NCBI RefSeq assembly: GCF_001598235.1
Contig: NZ_BCYO01000015.1
Span: forward strand, 56,197-120,196
DNA: 64,000 nucleotides
Source of the DNA: Polaromonas jejuensis NBRC 106434
Lineage (GTDB): Bacteria > Pseudomonadota > Gammaproteobacteria > Burkholderiales > Burkholderiaceae_C
Reading direction: 5' to 3'
Within the stretch, counting starts at the first letter, position 1, and the number at the start of each line of letters is the position of its first letter. Under the pieces are notes generated by a model. The model saw only the letters and a program-made list of their open reading frames with translations, was not told where the DNA came from and did no database searches. Below, in pieces: positions 10,026 through 18,202 of the stretch. A program made the translations under genes and the position numbers.

Positions 10026-11249
10026 CTAGTTGAGCAGGTCGCGCAGGGTGCGTGCAATCACCTTGGTGGCGCGGCGCAGGTCTTCCAGCTCCAGCCGTTC
10101 GTCGGCGCGCTTGGCATGCGACTCCAGCACGGTGCGCGGCCCGGCGCCGTAGATGACCCCGGGAATGCCCGCCTCGGCATACAGGCGCACATCGGTGTAA
10201 AGCGGTGTGCCCATGGCCGGAATCTTTTGGCCGAACAGTGTTTCACCGTGTTTCTGGATGGCGTCGACCAAGGGCTGGTTGCCTGCCAGGGGCTTCATGG
10301 CGTTGGCCAGCAGCAAGCGTTTGATGTCGACCGTGATGCCGCGGCACTCGGCAGCGGCATCGGCAATCACTTTGCGAATCGACGCTTCGACTTCCACGGG
10401 GCTTTCTTCCGGAATCATGCGGCGGTCGAGCTTGAAGCTGACCTTGCCGGGCACCACATTGGTGTTGGTGCCGCCCTCGATGCGGCCTACATTGAGGTAA
10501 GGGTGATTGATGCCGTCGACCTGCGACGTCACCTGCTGGTACAGGGTGTTTTGCGCATACAGCGCATTCAGGATGTGTACCGCGCCCTGCAGCGCATCGA
10601 CACCGGTGTCGGGAACCGCCGCATGGGCCATCTTGCCGTGGACCGTGACTTCCATCTGCAGGCAGCCGTTGTGGGCCGTCACCACCTCGTAGCTGAAACC
10701 GGCGGCAATCATCAAATCGGGTTGCGTGAGCCGGTTTTTGAGCAGCCAGCCCGGCCCCATTTCGCCGCCGAATTCCTCGTCATAGGTGAAGTGCAACTCC
10801 ACGTTGCCCTTGAGCCTGGCGCCCAGCGCTTCGAGCGCGCGCACGGCGAAGGTAAAGGTGGCGAAGTCGCATTTGCTGACGGCTGCGGCACGGCCGTAAA
10901 TCTTGCCGTCCACAATCTCGCCGCCGTAGGGGTCATGGGTCCAGCCTTCGCCGGGCGGCACTACATCGCCATGGGCGTTGAGGGCGATGGTGCGGCCCTC
11001 ACCGTAGTTGCGCCGCACGATCAGGTTGGTGATCGACTCCAGGCCGTAGGCATTGACCTCGGCCTGCGGCACGGCGTGCGGCTCGGCCTCGAAGCCGAAG
11101 CCCTTGAGCAGCTCGGCCGTGCGCTCGGCATGCGGCGCGTTGTTGCCGGGCGGGGTGTCGGTGGGAACGCGGATCAGCTCCTGCAGAAAGCGCACTTCCT
11201 CGTCGAAGTGGGCGTCGATCCAGGTGTCAAGTTTTTCGTAGTCGGTCAT
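10026..11249 (-). CDS. M20 family amidohydrolase (ArgE/DapE-like) in the allantoin operon
   Basis: Metal-dependent amidohydrolase of 407 residues. Zinc-binding motifs are visible: NAHGDVVPPGEGW (about 91-103), GRAAAVSKCD, and YDEEFGGEMGPGW with the catalytic Glu. The dimerisation domain follows. The start at 11249 overlaps the stop of the UraD-AllC gene by 4 nt (ATGA), so the two are translationally coupled. The family covers deacetylases and desuccinylases, and the true substrate is not visible. Because no ureidoglycolate lyase or hydrolase is otherwise recognised in the window, an ureidoglycolate or carbamoyl-compound hydrolase role is attractive but inferred. A biosynthetic ArgE/DapE role is unlikely here. 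Confidence 0.8.
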   Translation of the reverse strand: MTDYEKLDTWIDAHFDEEVRFLQELIRVPTDTPPGNNAPHAERTAELLKGFGFEAEPHAVPQAEVNAYGLESITNLIVRRNYGEGRTIALNAHGDVVPPGEGWTHDPYGGEIVDGKIYGRAAAVSKCDFATFTFAVRALEALGARLKGNVELHFTYDEEFGGEMGPGWLLKNRLTQPDLMIAAGFSYEVVTAHNGCLQMEVTVHGKMAHAAVPDTGVDALQGAVHILNALYAQNTLYQQVTSQVDGINHPYLNVGRIEGGTNTNVVPGKVSFKLDRRMIPEESPVEVEASIRKVIADAAAECRGITVDIKRLLLANAMKPLAGNQPLVDAIQKHGETLFGQKIPAMGTPLYTDVRLYAEAGIPGVIYGAGPRTVLESHAKRADERLELEDLRRATKVIARTLRDLLN

Positions 11250-13021
11250 GGTGTGGTGCTTGCAAGGTTGTTGAGAAGAAGCTGGAAGGCTTCGACGGCG
11301 AGCTGAATGTCGTCGCTCGTCGTGCTTTCCAGCGGGTTGTGGCTGATGCCGGAGTTCTGGCCGCGCACGAACAGCATGGCCTGCGGCATCACCTTGTGCA
11401 GCTTCATGGCGTCGTGGCCGGCGCCGCTGGGCATGCGGTGCAGCGGTACGCCCAGGGTTTCGACGGCGTGCTCCCAGCGCTTTTGCCAGGCCGGCGCGCT
11501 GGGCGCAGCGGCGGCGCGTTCGGTCAGCTCCAGCGTGTGGTGCACGCCGCGGCGCTGGCAAATCGCCTTCAACTCGGTCAGCACATCGCCCACCAGTGCG
11601 TCGCGCTGCGCATCCACCGGCGCACGCAGGTCGAGCGAGAACAGGCAGCGTCCGGGCACCACGTTGATGGAGCCGTTCGGCACGTTCAGCATGCCGACGG
11701 TGCCGACCGAGTCGCCGTCCTGCGCGGCGCGCTTTTCCACATACAACGCGAGTTCGGCGGCCGCGGCGGCGGCGTCGCGGCGGCGGTTCATGGGCGTGGT
11801 ACCGGCATGGCTGGCCATGCCGGTAATTTCGCAGAGGTAGCGCGCACTGCCGTTGATGGAGGTCACGATGCCCAGCGGAAGGTCGAGCTCGTTGAGCACC
11901 GGGCCCTGCTCGATGTGGACTTCCACGAAACCGAGATAGCTGTCCGCCTGGCGTTTGATTTTTGCGATGTCTTCGGGCTTCAGGCCCGCGTTCTGCATGG
12001 CTTCGCGCATGGTGATGCCGTCGGCGTCCTTCTGGTCCAGCCATTCGGGCTTGAAGTCGCCTATCAGCGCGCCCGAGCCGAGGAAGGTGGCCTTGTAGCG
12101 CTGGCCTTCTTCCTCGGCAAAACCGACCACTTCAAAATTGAAGGGCAGGCGCTTGCCCTGGCGGTGCAGTTCGCGCACGCAGGCCATGGGCGCAAAAATG
12201 CCGAGCCGGCCGTCGTATTTGCCGCCGTTGCGCACGGTGTCGTAGTGGCTGCCGGTGAGCAGGGTTTTGGCGTTGGGCGTGGCGGCCTTGTAAATGCCTA
12301 CTACATTGCCAACGGCATCAATGTTCACCTCGTCGAAGCCGCAGCCCTGCATGGTCTTGCTGATGAACTGGGCGCAGGCACGGTGCGCGTCGGTGAGGTA
12401 GGTCACCGTGAGCTGGCCTTTTTCGGCATAGCCCGGGTCGCTGTATTGCGCCAGTGCTTCATGCCAGTCCCAGACTTCGTTGCCCAGGGCGGGTTCTGCG
12501 GCAAATTTGTCATTGAGCCGCAGTTCCACCACGCGGTGGATGTTGCGCAGGCATTCCTGCAACTCGAAGTCCGGGTGGTTCTGCAGGCGCCGCGCAAAGG
12601 TATCGATGATTTGCTGCTTGTTCAGGCCGTTGCCACGCGCGCCGCGCACCGCCAGGATGAAAGGAAAGCCGAATTTGGCGTTGTAGTCTTGGTTGAGCTG
12701 CTGCAGCGTGGCGAACTCTTCGGGCGTGCATTGCGTGAGGCCTGCCTTGCCCTGTTCGCTGGCTGATTCGTCGGTGAGGCTCTGGCTGACCATGGCCTTG
12801 CCGGCCAGCTCCGGGTGGGCCCGGATCAGCCGGACTTGCGCCTCCTGGCCGGCCTCCTGCAGCACGCGTGTCATCACATGCTTCAGATGCGCCAGGGAGC
12901 GGAAGGGGCGTGCATCCAGTGCTTTTTCAGCCACCCATGGCGAGTGTTCGTACAGTCCGTCCAGCAGTTGCAGCGCTGCGGCGCGGGGCGCGTTGTTGAC
13001 TTGTTCCAGCGTGATGGCCAT
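11246..13021 (-). CDS. OHCU decarboxylase-allantoate amidohydrolase fusion (UraD-AllC)
   Basis: Two-domain protein of 591 residues. Residues 1-170 are OHCU decarboxylase, which gives S-allantoin from the unstable product of HIU hydrolase. His69 in AHPELAG and the FGFPFILAVRG loop (117-127) are the known signature. Residues 180-591 are a Zn hydrolase of the allantoate amidohydrolase type: GSHYDTVRNGG (257-267), EEEGQRY, the HIEQGPVLN motif and a C-terminal SGAGHDAM. One chain would thus act before and after allantoinase. The gene lies 3 nt after puuE and overlaps the next M20 gene by 4 nt. Its start ATG at 13021 lacks an obvious Shine-Dalgarno site, consistent with coupling to puuE. Confidence 0.92.
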   Translation of the reverse strand: MAITLEQVNNAPRAAALQLLDGLYEHSPWVAEKALDARPFRSLAHLKHVMTRVLQEAGQEAQVRLIRAHPELAGKAMVSQSLTDESASEQGKAGLTQCTPEEFATLQQLNQDYNAKFGFPFILAVRGARGNGLNKQQIIDTFARRLQNHPDFELQECLRNIHRVVELRLNDKFAAEPALGNEVWDWHEALAQYSDPGYAEKGQLTVTYLTDAHRACAQFISKTMQGCGFDEVNIDAVGNVVGIYKAATPNAKTLLTGSHYDTVRNGGKYDGRLGIFAPMACVRELHRQGKRLPFNFEVVGFAEEEGQRYKATFLGSGALIGDFKPEWLDQKDADGITMREAMQNAGLKPEDIAKIKRQADSYLGFVEVHIEQGPVLNELDLPLGIVTSINGSARYLCEITGMASHAGTTPMNRRRDAAAAAAELALYVEKRAAQDGDSVGTVGMLNVPNGSINVVPGRCLFSLDLRAPVDAQRDALVGDVLTELKAICQRRGVHHTLELTERAAAAPSAPAWQKRWEHAVETLGVPLHRMPSGAGHDAMKLHKVMPQAMLFVRGQNSGISHNPLESTTSDDIQLAVEAFQLLLNNLASTTP

Positions 13022-13024
13022 GTC

Positions 13025-13972
13025 TTATGCTCCCAAGGTTGCCTGGTAGGGATGGGTTTGTTGCCAGTGCCGGGCAATCTCGATGCGGCGGCAGATCCAG
13101 ACGTGGTCGTGCTTTTGCACATGGTCCAGAAAACGCTGCAGCGCCACGATGCGGCCCGGGCGGCCCAGCAGGCGGCAGTGCATGCCGATGCTGAGCATCT
13201 TGGGCGACTCGGCGCCTTCGGCGTAGAGCGCGTCAAAGCTGTCGCGCAAGTAGGTGTAGAAGTCTTCAGCCTGCGCAAAGCCTTGCGGCAGCGAAAAGCG
13301 CATGTCGTTGGTGTCCAGGGTGTAGGGCACCACCAGGCGCGGCACCACCGTGCCATCGCTGCGGGCGACCTTCATCCAGAAAGGCAGGTCGTCGCCGTAA
13401 TAGTCGCTGTCGTATTCCAGCCGGCCATCGTCGGCCACCAGGCGCCGCGTGCGCGGGCTGTCGCGGCCGGTGTACCAGCCCAGCGGGCGCGTGCCGGTGA
13501 GCCGTTCGATGGCATCCAGGCCCAGGCGCATGTGTTCGCGTTCGGTGGCTTCGTCCACGCCCTGGTAATTGATCCAGCGCCAGCCGTGGCAGGCGATCTC
13601 ATGGCCCAGCTCGACAAACGCGGCGGTCACTTCAGGGTGGCGCTGCAAGGCCATGCCGACGCCAAATACGGTGAGCGGCAACTGGCGTTTTTCAAATTCG
13701 CGCAGGATGCGCCACACGCCCGCGCGAGAGCCGTATTCGTAGATGCCTTCCATGCTCAGGTGCCGGTCGGCAAAGCTGGCCGGGTTGAACATTTCCGAGA
13801 GGAATTGCTCGGAGCCGGCATCGCCATGCAGCACGGCGTTTTCGCCGCCTTCTTCGTAGTTGAGGACGAACTGCAGGGCGATGCGTGCCTGGCCGGGCCA
13901 CTGGGCTTGCGGCGGGGTGCGGCCGTAGCCGATCAGGTCGCGTGGATAAGGTGCGGTGGTGTCGTAATTCAT
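13025..13972 (-). CDS. puuE: Allantoinase, polysaccharide-deacetylase (PuuE) type
   Basis: Protein of 315 residues of the metal-independent PuuE allantoinase group, which hydrolyses allantoin to allantoate. It has a NodB-like fold and family signatures: YPRDLIGYGRTPP at the N-terminus, VLNYEEGGE, GHEIACHGWRWINYQ and GWYTGRDSP. The start at 13972 has GGAG six nt upstream; the in-frame extension to 14155 is rejected as it enters the GntR gene. It heads puuE-uraD/allC-M20, with a 118-bp gap after the GntR gene on the same strand. The classical metal-dependent AllB is not seen. Confidence 0.92.
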   Translation of the reverse strand: MNYDTTAPYPRDLIGYGRTPPQAQWPGQARIALQFVLNYEEGGENAVLHGDAGSEQFLSEMFNPASFADRHLSMEGIYEYGSRAGVWRILREFEKRQLPLTVFGVGMALQRHPEVTAAFVELGHEIACHGWRWINYQGVDEATEREHMRLGLDAIERLTGTRPLGWYTGRDSPRTRRLVADDGRLEYDSDYYGDDLPFWMKVARSDGTVVPRLVVPYTLDTNDMRFSLPQGFAQAEDFYTYLRDSFDALYAEGAESPKMLSIGMHCRLLGRPGRIVALQRFLDHVQKHDHVWICRRIEIARHWQQTHPYQATLGA

Positions 13973-14090
13973 GGGGTCTCCTGTGCCTGTCGCTGTGTTT
14001 GCCGCGCCGCTCCCGCGGAGGCGGATTTCCCTTGCGGCGGCCCGACGGAAAACGGGGCGGCCACTGTGTTTCTCAATGCCTGAGTTTTGT

Positions 14091-14756
14091 TCATGACAAG
14101 GCCATGGAAATATCGTTGGTGGGAACCTTGCGGTCGAAAGCGAGGTTTTGTTCAACGTGCAGCAAATGTTCGTGCATCAGCTGCACGGCACGTGCTTCGT
14201 TCCTGGCGGCCAGGGCCTTGACGATTTCGGCGTGCTCGTCGTTGGAATGTTCGGCGGCACTGGTGGTTTGGTACATCAGGGTGATGAGCGCGCAGCGCGA
14301 GATCAGCTCGCCCAGCATTTGCGCCAGCACCTCGTTACCCATGAGCTCGGCCATGCGCACATGAAAATCGCCCAGCAGCTCGGTACGCCCCGGCACATCC
14401 TCGCGGTCGACGGCGGATTTTTCCTGGGCCACATGATCTTTCAGCGCCTTGATCTTGGCGGGTGTCACCTCGCGCACAAAGGCGCGGATCATTTCGGCTT
14501 CCAGCATGCGCCGCACCGCGAACACTTCCCTGGCCTCCACCACCGAGGGTGTGGCGACAAAGGCGCCGCGCGCAGGCTCCAGGCGGATCAGGCGGTTTTG
14601 CGAGAGCTGAAACAGCGCTTGCCGCACCAGCGTGCGCGAGACGCCGAAATGGTCGGCCAGTTTTTGTTCGGCCAGCTTGGTGCCCGGCTGCAGCCTGTGC
14701 TCCACAATGGCCTTGGTCAGGGCTTCAACAATGGTGTCGGTCGTGGATGATTCCAT
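14091..14756 (-). CDS. GntR-family (FCD-type) regulator of the purine genes
   Basis: Regulator of 221 residues. The GntR helix-turn-helix is at about 8-75 (KLADHFGVSRTLVRQALFQL). The FCD effector domain runs to about 205, with DFHVRM and a late EHL segment. It is divergent from uraH and lies upstream of puuE on the same strand. The perfect palindrome at 14781-14798 lies 24 bp before its start and about 50 bp before uraH, so it is well placed to repress both arms. The effector is probably a urate/allantoin intermediate; this is inferred from the neighbours. Confidence 0.88.
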   Translation of the reverse strand: MESSTTDTIVEALTKAIVEHRLQPGTKLAEQKLADHFGVSRTLVRQALFQLSQNRLIRLEPARGAFVATPSVVEAREVFAVRRMLEAEMIRAFVREVTPAKIKALKDHVAQEKSAVDREDVPGRTELLGDFHVRMAELMGNEVLAQMLGELISRCALITLMYQTTSAAEHSNDEHAEIVKALAARNEARAVQLMHEHLLHVEQNLAFDRKVPTNDISMALS

Positions 14757-14780
14757 GAAGCCATCATAGCCCTAAAAGCA

Positions 14781-14798
14781 AAAAGTGTATACACTTTT
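14781..14798. promoter_or_regulatory. Perfect 18-bp palindrome, probable GntR operator
   Basis: AAAAGTGTATACACTTTT is a perfect palindrome in the 92-bp gap between the GntR gene and uraH. The GTATAC core is typical of FCD-type GntR operators. The site would cover or flank both promoters. Confidence 0.72.
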
Positions 14799-14848
14799 GG
14801 TGGACCGAATCATTGCGGCCATCATTCATCAACTTTCCAAGGAATGCC

Positions 14849-15202
14849 ATGGGCTTGAGCACACATGTACTGGACACCATGCACGGCACGCCGGCACGGG
14901 GCATGAAGGTCGCGCTTTACACCACGCAGGGCGACCAGGCCCAGCTGGTGAAAAGCTTCGTGCTTAATCAGGATGGGCGCAACCCTGATGGGCTTCTCTA
15001 TGACGCGGCGTCCTTGCAGGCCGGCACCTACCGCCTGGTGTTTGACGTGGCGGGCTACTTCAAGGCCCAAGGCGTGGTGCTGCCCGAACCGGCCTTTCTG
15101 AACCAGGTCACGCTGGATTTTGGTGTGGCCGACACCAGCCAGCACTACCATGTGCCGCTGCTGGTCAGCCCCTGGAGCTATTCGACCTACCGCGGTAGCT
15201 GA
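14849..15202 (+). CDS. uraH: 5-hydroxyisourate hydrolase (transthyretin-like)
   Basis: Protein of 117 residues that opens 5-hydroxyisourate, the unstable product of urate oxidation, to OHCU. The N-terminal signature LSTHVLDTMHGTPARG carries the catalytic His6. The C-terminal HYHVPLLVSPW...YSTYRGS shows the diagnostic YRGS end. The ATG at 14849 follows AAGGA. It has no export signal, so it is cytosolic. It is the first gene rightwards from the GntR operator at 14781-14798. Its partner enzyme OHCU decarboxylase is the N-terminal part of the fusion at 11246-13021. Confidence 0.95.
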   Translation: MGLSTHVLDTMHGTPARGMKVALYTTQGDQAQLVKSFVLNQDGRNPDGLLYDAASLQAGTYRLVFDVAGYFKAQGVVLPEPAFLNQVTLDFGVADTSQHYHVPLLVSPWSYSTYRGS

Positions 15203-15307
15203 AGGGCTGAAAAGCGCCGCGTTTCTCTGCTCCGGCGTTTGTCCGCTTGTCATGAGAGCGTCATGGGGCGGGGCGACAATTGGCTGTTACAACTTTTTGT
15301 CCTTCCC

Positions 15308-16324
15308 ATGAATGTCAAATCCACGGGTGTGCTGAGCCGCCGCCAGGCGCTGCTTTTCTCAGCGGGTACCGCCGCCGGCCTGGTCGCGCCGGCTGCATGG
15401 GCGCAGGGGCCGTCGGGGCCGTCGGGGCCTTATCCCGAGCGGGCGATCAAAATCGTGGTGCCCTTTGCACCCGGCGCCGGAACCGACGCCATGGCGCGCC
15501 TGGTGGCGCAAAAGCTTGGGGAGGTCATGAATGCCACTTTCGTGGTGGAGAACCGCGCCGGCGCTTCGGGGGCAATAGGCACACAGTCTGTGGCACAAGC
15601 GCCTGCGGACGGCTACACGCTGCTGCTGGTAGCCTCGCCTTTCACCACGGTCGCGGCGTCGCTTCCCAGCGCCAATTACGATCCGCTGCGCCAGTTCACG
15701 CCGGTCGGCATGATTGCCAGCGGTCCGCTGGTCTGGGCGGCCAGCAACCAGTTGCCGGTCAAGAGCATGAAAGAGCTGGTCACGCTGGCCAAACAGAAAC
15801 CCGGCGTACTCAACTATGGCTCGGCCGGTGCGGGTGGTGTCAACCACCTGGTGCTGGAACTGCTGAAGGCGCGCACCGGCACCTTCATCACCCACATCCC
15901 TTACCGTGGCGTGGCGCCCGCCACCATGGACATGATAGGCGGGCAAATCCAGCTCATCACCGGCACCATCCCGGCCTTGCTGCCTTTCATCAGGAACGGC
16001 AGCGTCAGGCCGCTGGCGGTGACGAGCGCCAGGCGCTCCAGCGCCTTGCCCGATGTGCCCAGCATGACCGAGGCCGGTTTGCCCGGCATCGATGTGGTGA
16101 ACTATTTCGCACTGATGGCGCCCGCAGGCACGCCCGCTGCCATCGTCAAGGTCCTGAACGAGGCCATCAACAAAGTGGTGACCCTGCCCGACGTGGTGGC
16201 GCGGTTCAAGGTCGATGCGGTGGAAGCCGCACCCGGTTCGCCAGCTTTGCTCGGCAACTTTATCGAGGCGGATTACCGCGCCTGGCGCAACGTCGTGAAA
16301 ACGCAGAATCTCAAAATTGAGTAG
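15308..16324 (+). CDS. Bug/TctC-family periplasmic binding protein
   Basis: Periplasmic solute receptor of 339 residues. The signal peptide has a twin-arginine look (LSRRQALLFSAG) and ends PAAWAQ. Family landmarks are YPERAIKIVVPFAPGAGTD, VVENRAGASGAIG, DGYTLLL and HIPYRGVAPATMDMIGGQ. Bug proteins usually serve tripartite TctA/TctB transporters, but none is encoded here, so this is an orphan receptor. It follows uraH by 105 bp in the purine region, so a purine or ureide ligand is possible but not shown. The start at 15308 has no strong ribosome site. Confidence 0.88.
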   Translation: MNVKSTGVLSRRQALLFSAGTAAGLVAPAAWAQGPSGPSGPYPERAIKIVVPFAPGAGTDAMARLVAQKLGEVMNATFVVENRAGASGAIGTQSVAQAPADGYTLLLVASPFTTVAASLPSANYDPLRQFTPVGMIASGPLVWAASNQLPVKSMKELVTLAKQKPGVLNYGSAGAGGVNHLVLELLKARTGTFITHIPYRGVAPATMDMIGGQIQLITGTIPALLPFIRNGSVRPLAVTSARRSSALPDVPSMTEAGLPGIDVVNYFALMAPAGTPAAIVKVLNEAINKVVTLPDVVARFKVDAVEAAPGSPALLGNFIEADYRAWRNVVKTQNLKIE

Positions 16325-16549
16325 TCAAGAATCTGCCCAATCCTGAGGCAGTGCACCACACGCAGTGAGCGGTGTGGGGCCTCGTTTTTCCGCAGGGCTG
16401 CCCCAAGGAAAAATGCGCCCCCGAGGGGCTGGAGCCTGCGGCTCCAAGCCTGCTTGAGCAGGTTTGGACAGGCGACAGAGGCGAAGCGTCCCGCAAGCCG
16501 CGGCCTGCAAGGCCTCGAGAGCTACACGCAGTGAGCGAACGTGGGGGCT

Positions 16550-17056
16550 TTAATTCTGCCCTTCAGTCAGCGTATCCAGCTGAAATTTGCCGCTTTGGTG
16601 CCACAACCAGGTGTCGGTGTAAACCACCTTGCCCAGTCGCACGGGTGCCGGAAACGGCGAGGCCTGCTGGACGGTTCGCTCAATTTCTGCCATCACCTCC
16701 GGTGCATGGCGGGGCGCGCGCATCCAGTCGAGGCGGATCACCCGGCCTGTCCGGTCTATCTCCACGTTCAGCACGCCAACGGCGTACAACAGGGGTGGCA
16801 TTTTGCCTTTGTAGATGCGGTCGGCGTTGAGGCCATAGATGTGGGCGGCACCGTCTGCACGGTAGGCGCGGGCCGTAGTCGCACTTGAACTCTTGGCCGG
16901 GCCTTGCGGGGGAGCGACAGGCCCTGTCACGGCGGGTGCTGCAGGGGTCTCTCCAGGTGCGATCCCGGGCGCGGTTTTACAGGCGCTCACCACCGCCGCC
17001 GCGGCGGCGGAAAGCATGGCCAGCAGCCAGAAGCGGCGAGGTGTGGAGTCGGGCAT
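16550..17056 (-). CDS. Predicted lipoprotein with TonB-like C-terminal domain
   Basis: Protein of 168 residues. A lipoprotein signal ends at VVSAC (Cys26). A Pro/Ala-rich linker (27-60) follows. The C-terminal half (about 75-165) resembles the TonB energy-transducer C-terminal fold, with LLYAVGVLNVEIDRTGRVIRL and a later VYTDTWLW. There is no N-terminal TonB transmembrane helix, so a true energy-transducing role is doubtful. It is divergent from the XdhC-type gene and convergent with the Bug gene. The 225-bp gap after it holds the hairpin GGAGCC-TGC-GGCTCC (16431-16445) and two copies of ACACGCAGTGAGCG (16358 and 16524). Confidence 0.7.
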   Translation of the reverse strand: MPDSTPRRFWLLAMLSAAAAAVVSACKTAPGIAPGETPAAPAVTGPVAPPQGPAKSSSATTARAYRADGAAHIYGLNADRIYKGKMPPLLYAVGVLNVEIDRTGRVIRLDWMRAPRHAPEVMAEIERTVQQASPFPAPVRLGKVVYTDTWLWHQSGKFQLDTLTEGQN

Positions 17057-17212
17057 GTCGTGTCTCTTTTTCTGGAGGATGGCTCGGACTATCTCTATCT
17101 TCTTGCCCGGAGGGTAATCAGTCGATGTCGCTTGGTGCTAAGGTGGTGCTTCAGGCTATTTTGCCTGCTATTGTCAGCTGTCAGCTAACCCGATCTGATC
17201 TGAACGTTACCA

Positions 17213-18049
17213 ATGGTTTCCAGCACCACGAGCCACCACACCGAGGCCTTCCTGAGCCGGCTGGCCCATGAGCCGGCGGTACTGGTGCAGGTGGCGTCCA
17301 CACAGGGATCCGTTCCGCGCGAAGCGGGCACATGGATGGCCGTTTTTGCCGAGGCCCTGGTGGGCACGATCGGCGGCGGCCACCTGGAATACGAGGCCAT
17401 TGCCCAGGCGCGCACGCGGCTGCAAAAGGCCGGCAGCGAAGGCGACGATGCGCTGGTCCGCGTGGCGCTGGGGCCGTCTCTCGGCCAATGCTGCGGCGGT
17501 GTGGTCCACCTTCGTTTCGAGCGGGTCAGCGCCGCCGACATGCCGGCTTTGGCGCTGCGCCTGAGCCAGCGCGCACTGGCGCCGGTTGCGTTGTTTGGCG
17601 GCGGCCATGTGGGAAAGGCGCTGATCCAGCTGTTGGCGAGCCTGCCGTTTGAGGTGACCTGGATTGACAGCCGCGACGAAATATTTCCCGCAGACCTGCC
17701 CTCCAACGTCCATGCCGAATACTCGGACCCGGTGCAGGGGGCCGTCGCGACACTGGCTGCCGGCTCCAGCGTATTGATCATGAGCTTCAGCCACGCCGAA
17801 GATCTGGACGTGGTGGCGGCCTGCCTGCAGCGCCAGCGCGAGAGAGCCGACTTGCCCTATATCGGGCTGATTGGCAGCAAAACCAAATGGGCGGCGTTTC
17901 GCCACCGCCTGGAGGCGCGCGCCTTTACGCCCGCCGAAATCGCGCAGGTCACCTGTCCGATCGGCGTGCCGGGCATCACAGGCAAGGAGCCCGAGGTGAT
18001 TGCCGTGGCGGTGGCGGCGCAGCTATTGCAAACGGTCAACGCGACTTGA
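17213..18049 (+). CDS. xdhC: XdhC-type molybdenum cofactor insertion/maturation factor
   Basis: Protein of 278 residues of the XdhC family. These proteins bind molybdopterin, help its sulfuration and insert it into xanthine dehydrogenase. Seen are the N-terminal XdhC/CoxI segment (VQVASTQGSVPREAGTWM, IGGGHLEYEA, GQCCGGVVHL) and a Rossmann half with FGGGHVGKAL. The C-terminal GIPGI-like stretch is VPGITGKEPEVIAVAVAA. It stands beside puuD, while the structural genes xdhA/xdhB are 42 kb away at 59861-63744. The short length and CCGG motif fit true XdhC better than the longer XdhC-like protein at 48656. Confidence 0.9.
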   Translation: MVSSTTSHHTEAFLSRLAHEPAVLVQVASTQGSVPREAGTWMAVFAEALVGTIGGGHLEYEAIAQARTRLQKAGSEGDDALVRVALGPSLGQCCGGVVHLRFERVSAADMPALALRLSQRALAPVALFGGGHVGKALIQLLASLPFEVTWIDSRDEIFPADLPSNVHAEYSDPVQGAVATLAAGSSVLIMSFSHAEDLDVVAACLQRQRERADLPYIGLIGSKTKWAAFRHRLEARAFTPAEIAQVTCPIGVPGITGKEPEVIAVAVAAQLLQTVNAT

Positions 18050-18108
18050 TGGCTGGGCGCTGGCCGGAAACCCGATAAACTCGCTGCATCAGGTCGCAGC
18101 GGAGCCGG

Positions 18109-18133
18109 GAAATTGACCGCCAGGCGCAATTTC
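18109..18133 (+). terminator. Possible terminator hairpin after xdhC
   Basis: GAAATTG and CAATTTC (18109-18115 and 18127-18133) form a 7-bp stem with an 11-nt loop, followed by TCTTGTT. It lies between xdhC and puuD on the plus strand, so it may attenuate read-through. The stem is AT-rich and the T-run interrupted. Confidence 0.35.
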
Positions 18134-18202
18134 TCTTGTTCGTGACCGAGTTTCTGCTTACAGCGCCCGCAGTGGTGAGCAGGCTTGCAAAGGTTGAGGG
18201 AT

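Noticed and set aside
15280..16320. Alternative 346-codon plus-strand frame over the Bug gene
   Set aside because: It lacks a signal peptide and family landmarks, whereas the chosen frame has all Bug motifs.
16358..16537. Two copies of ACACGCAGTGAGCG in a gap
   Set aside because: Only 14 bp long, with just two copies and no linked gene. Noted in the neighbouring entry but too weak for a separate finding.
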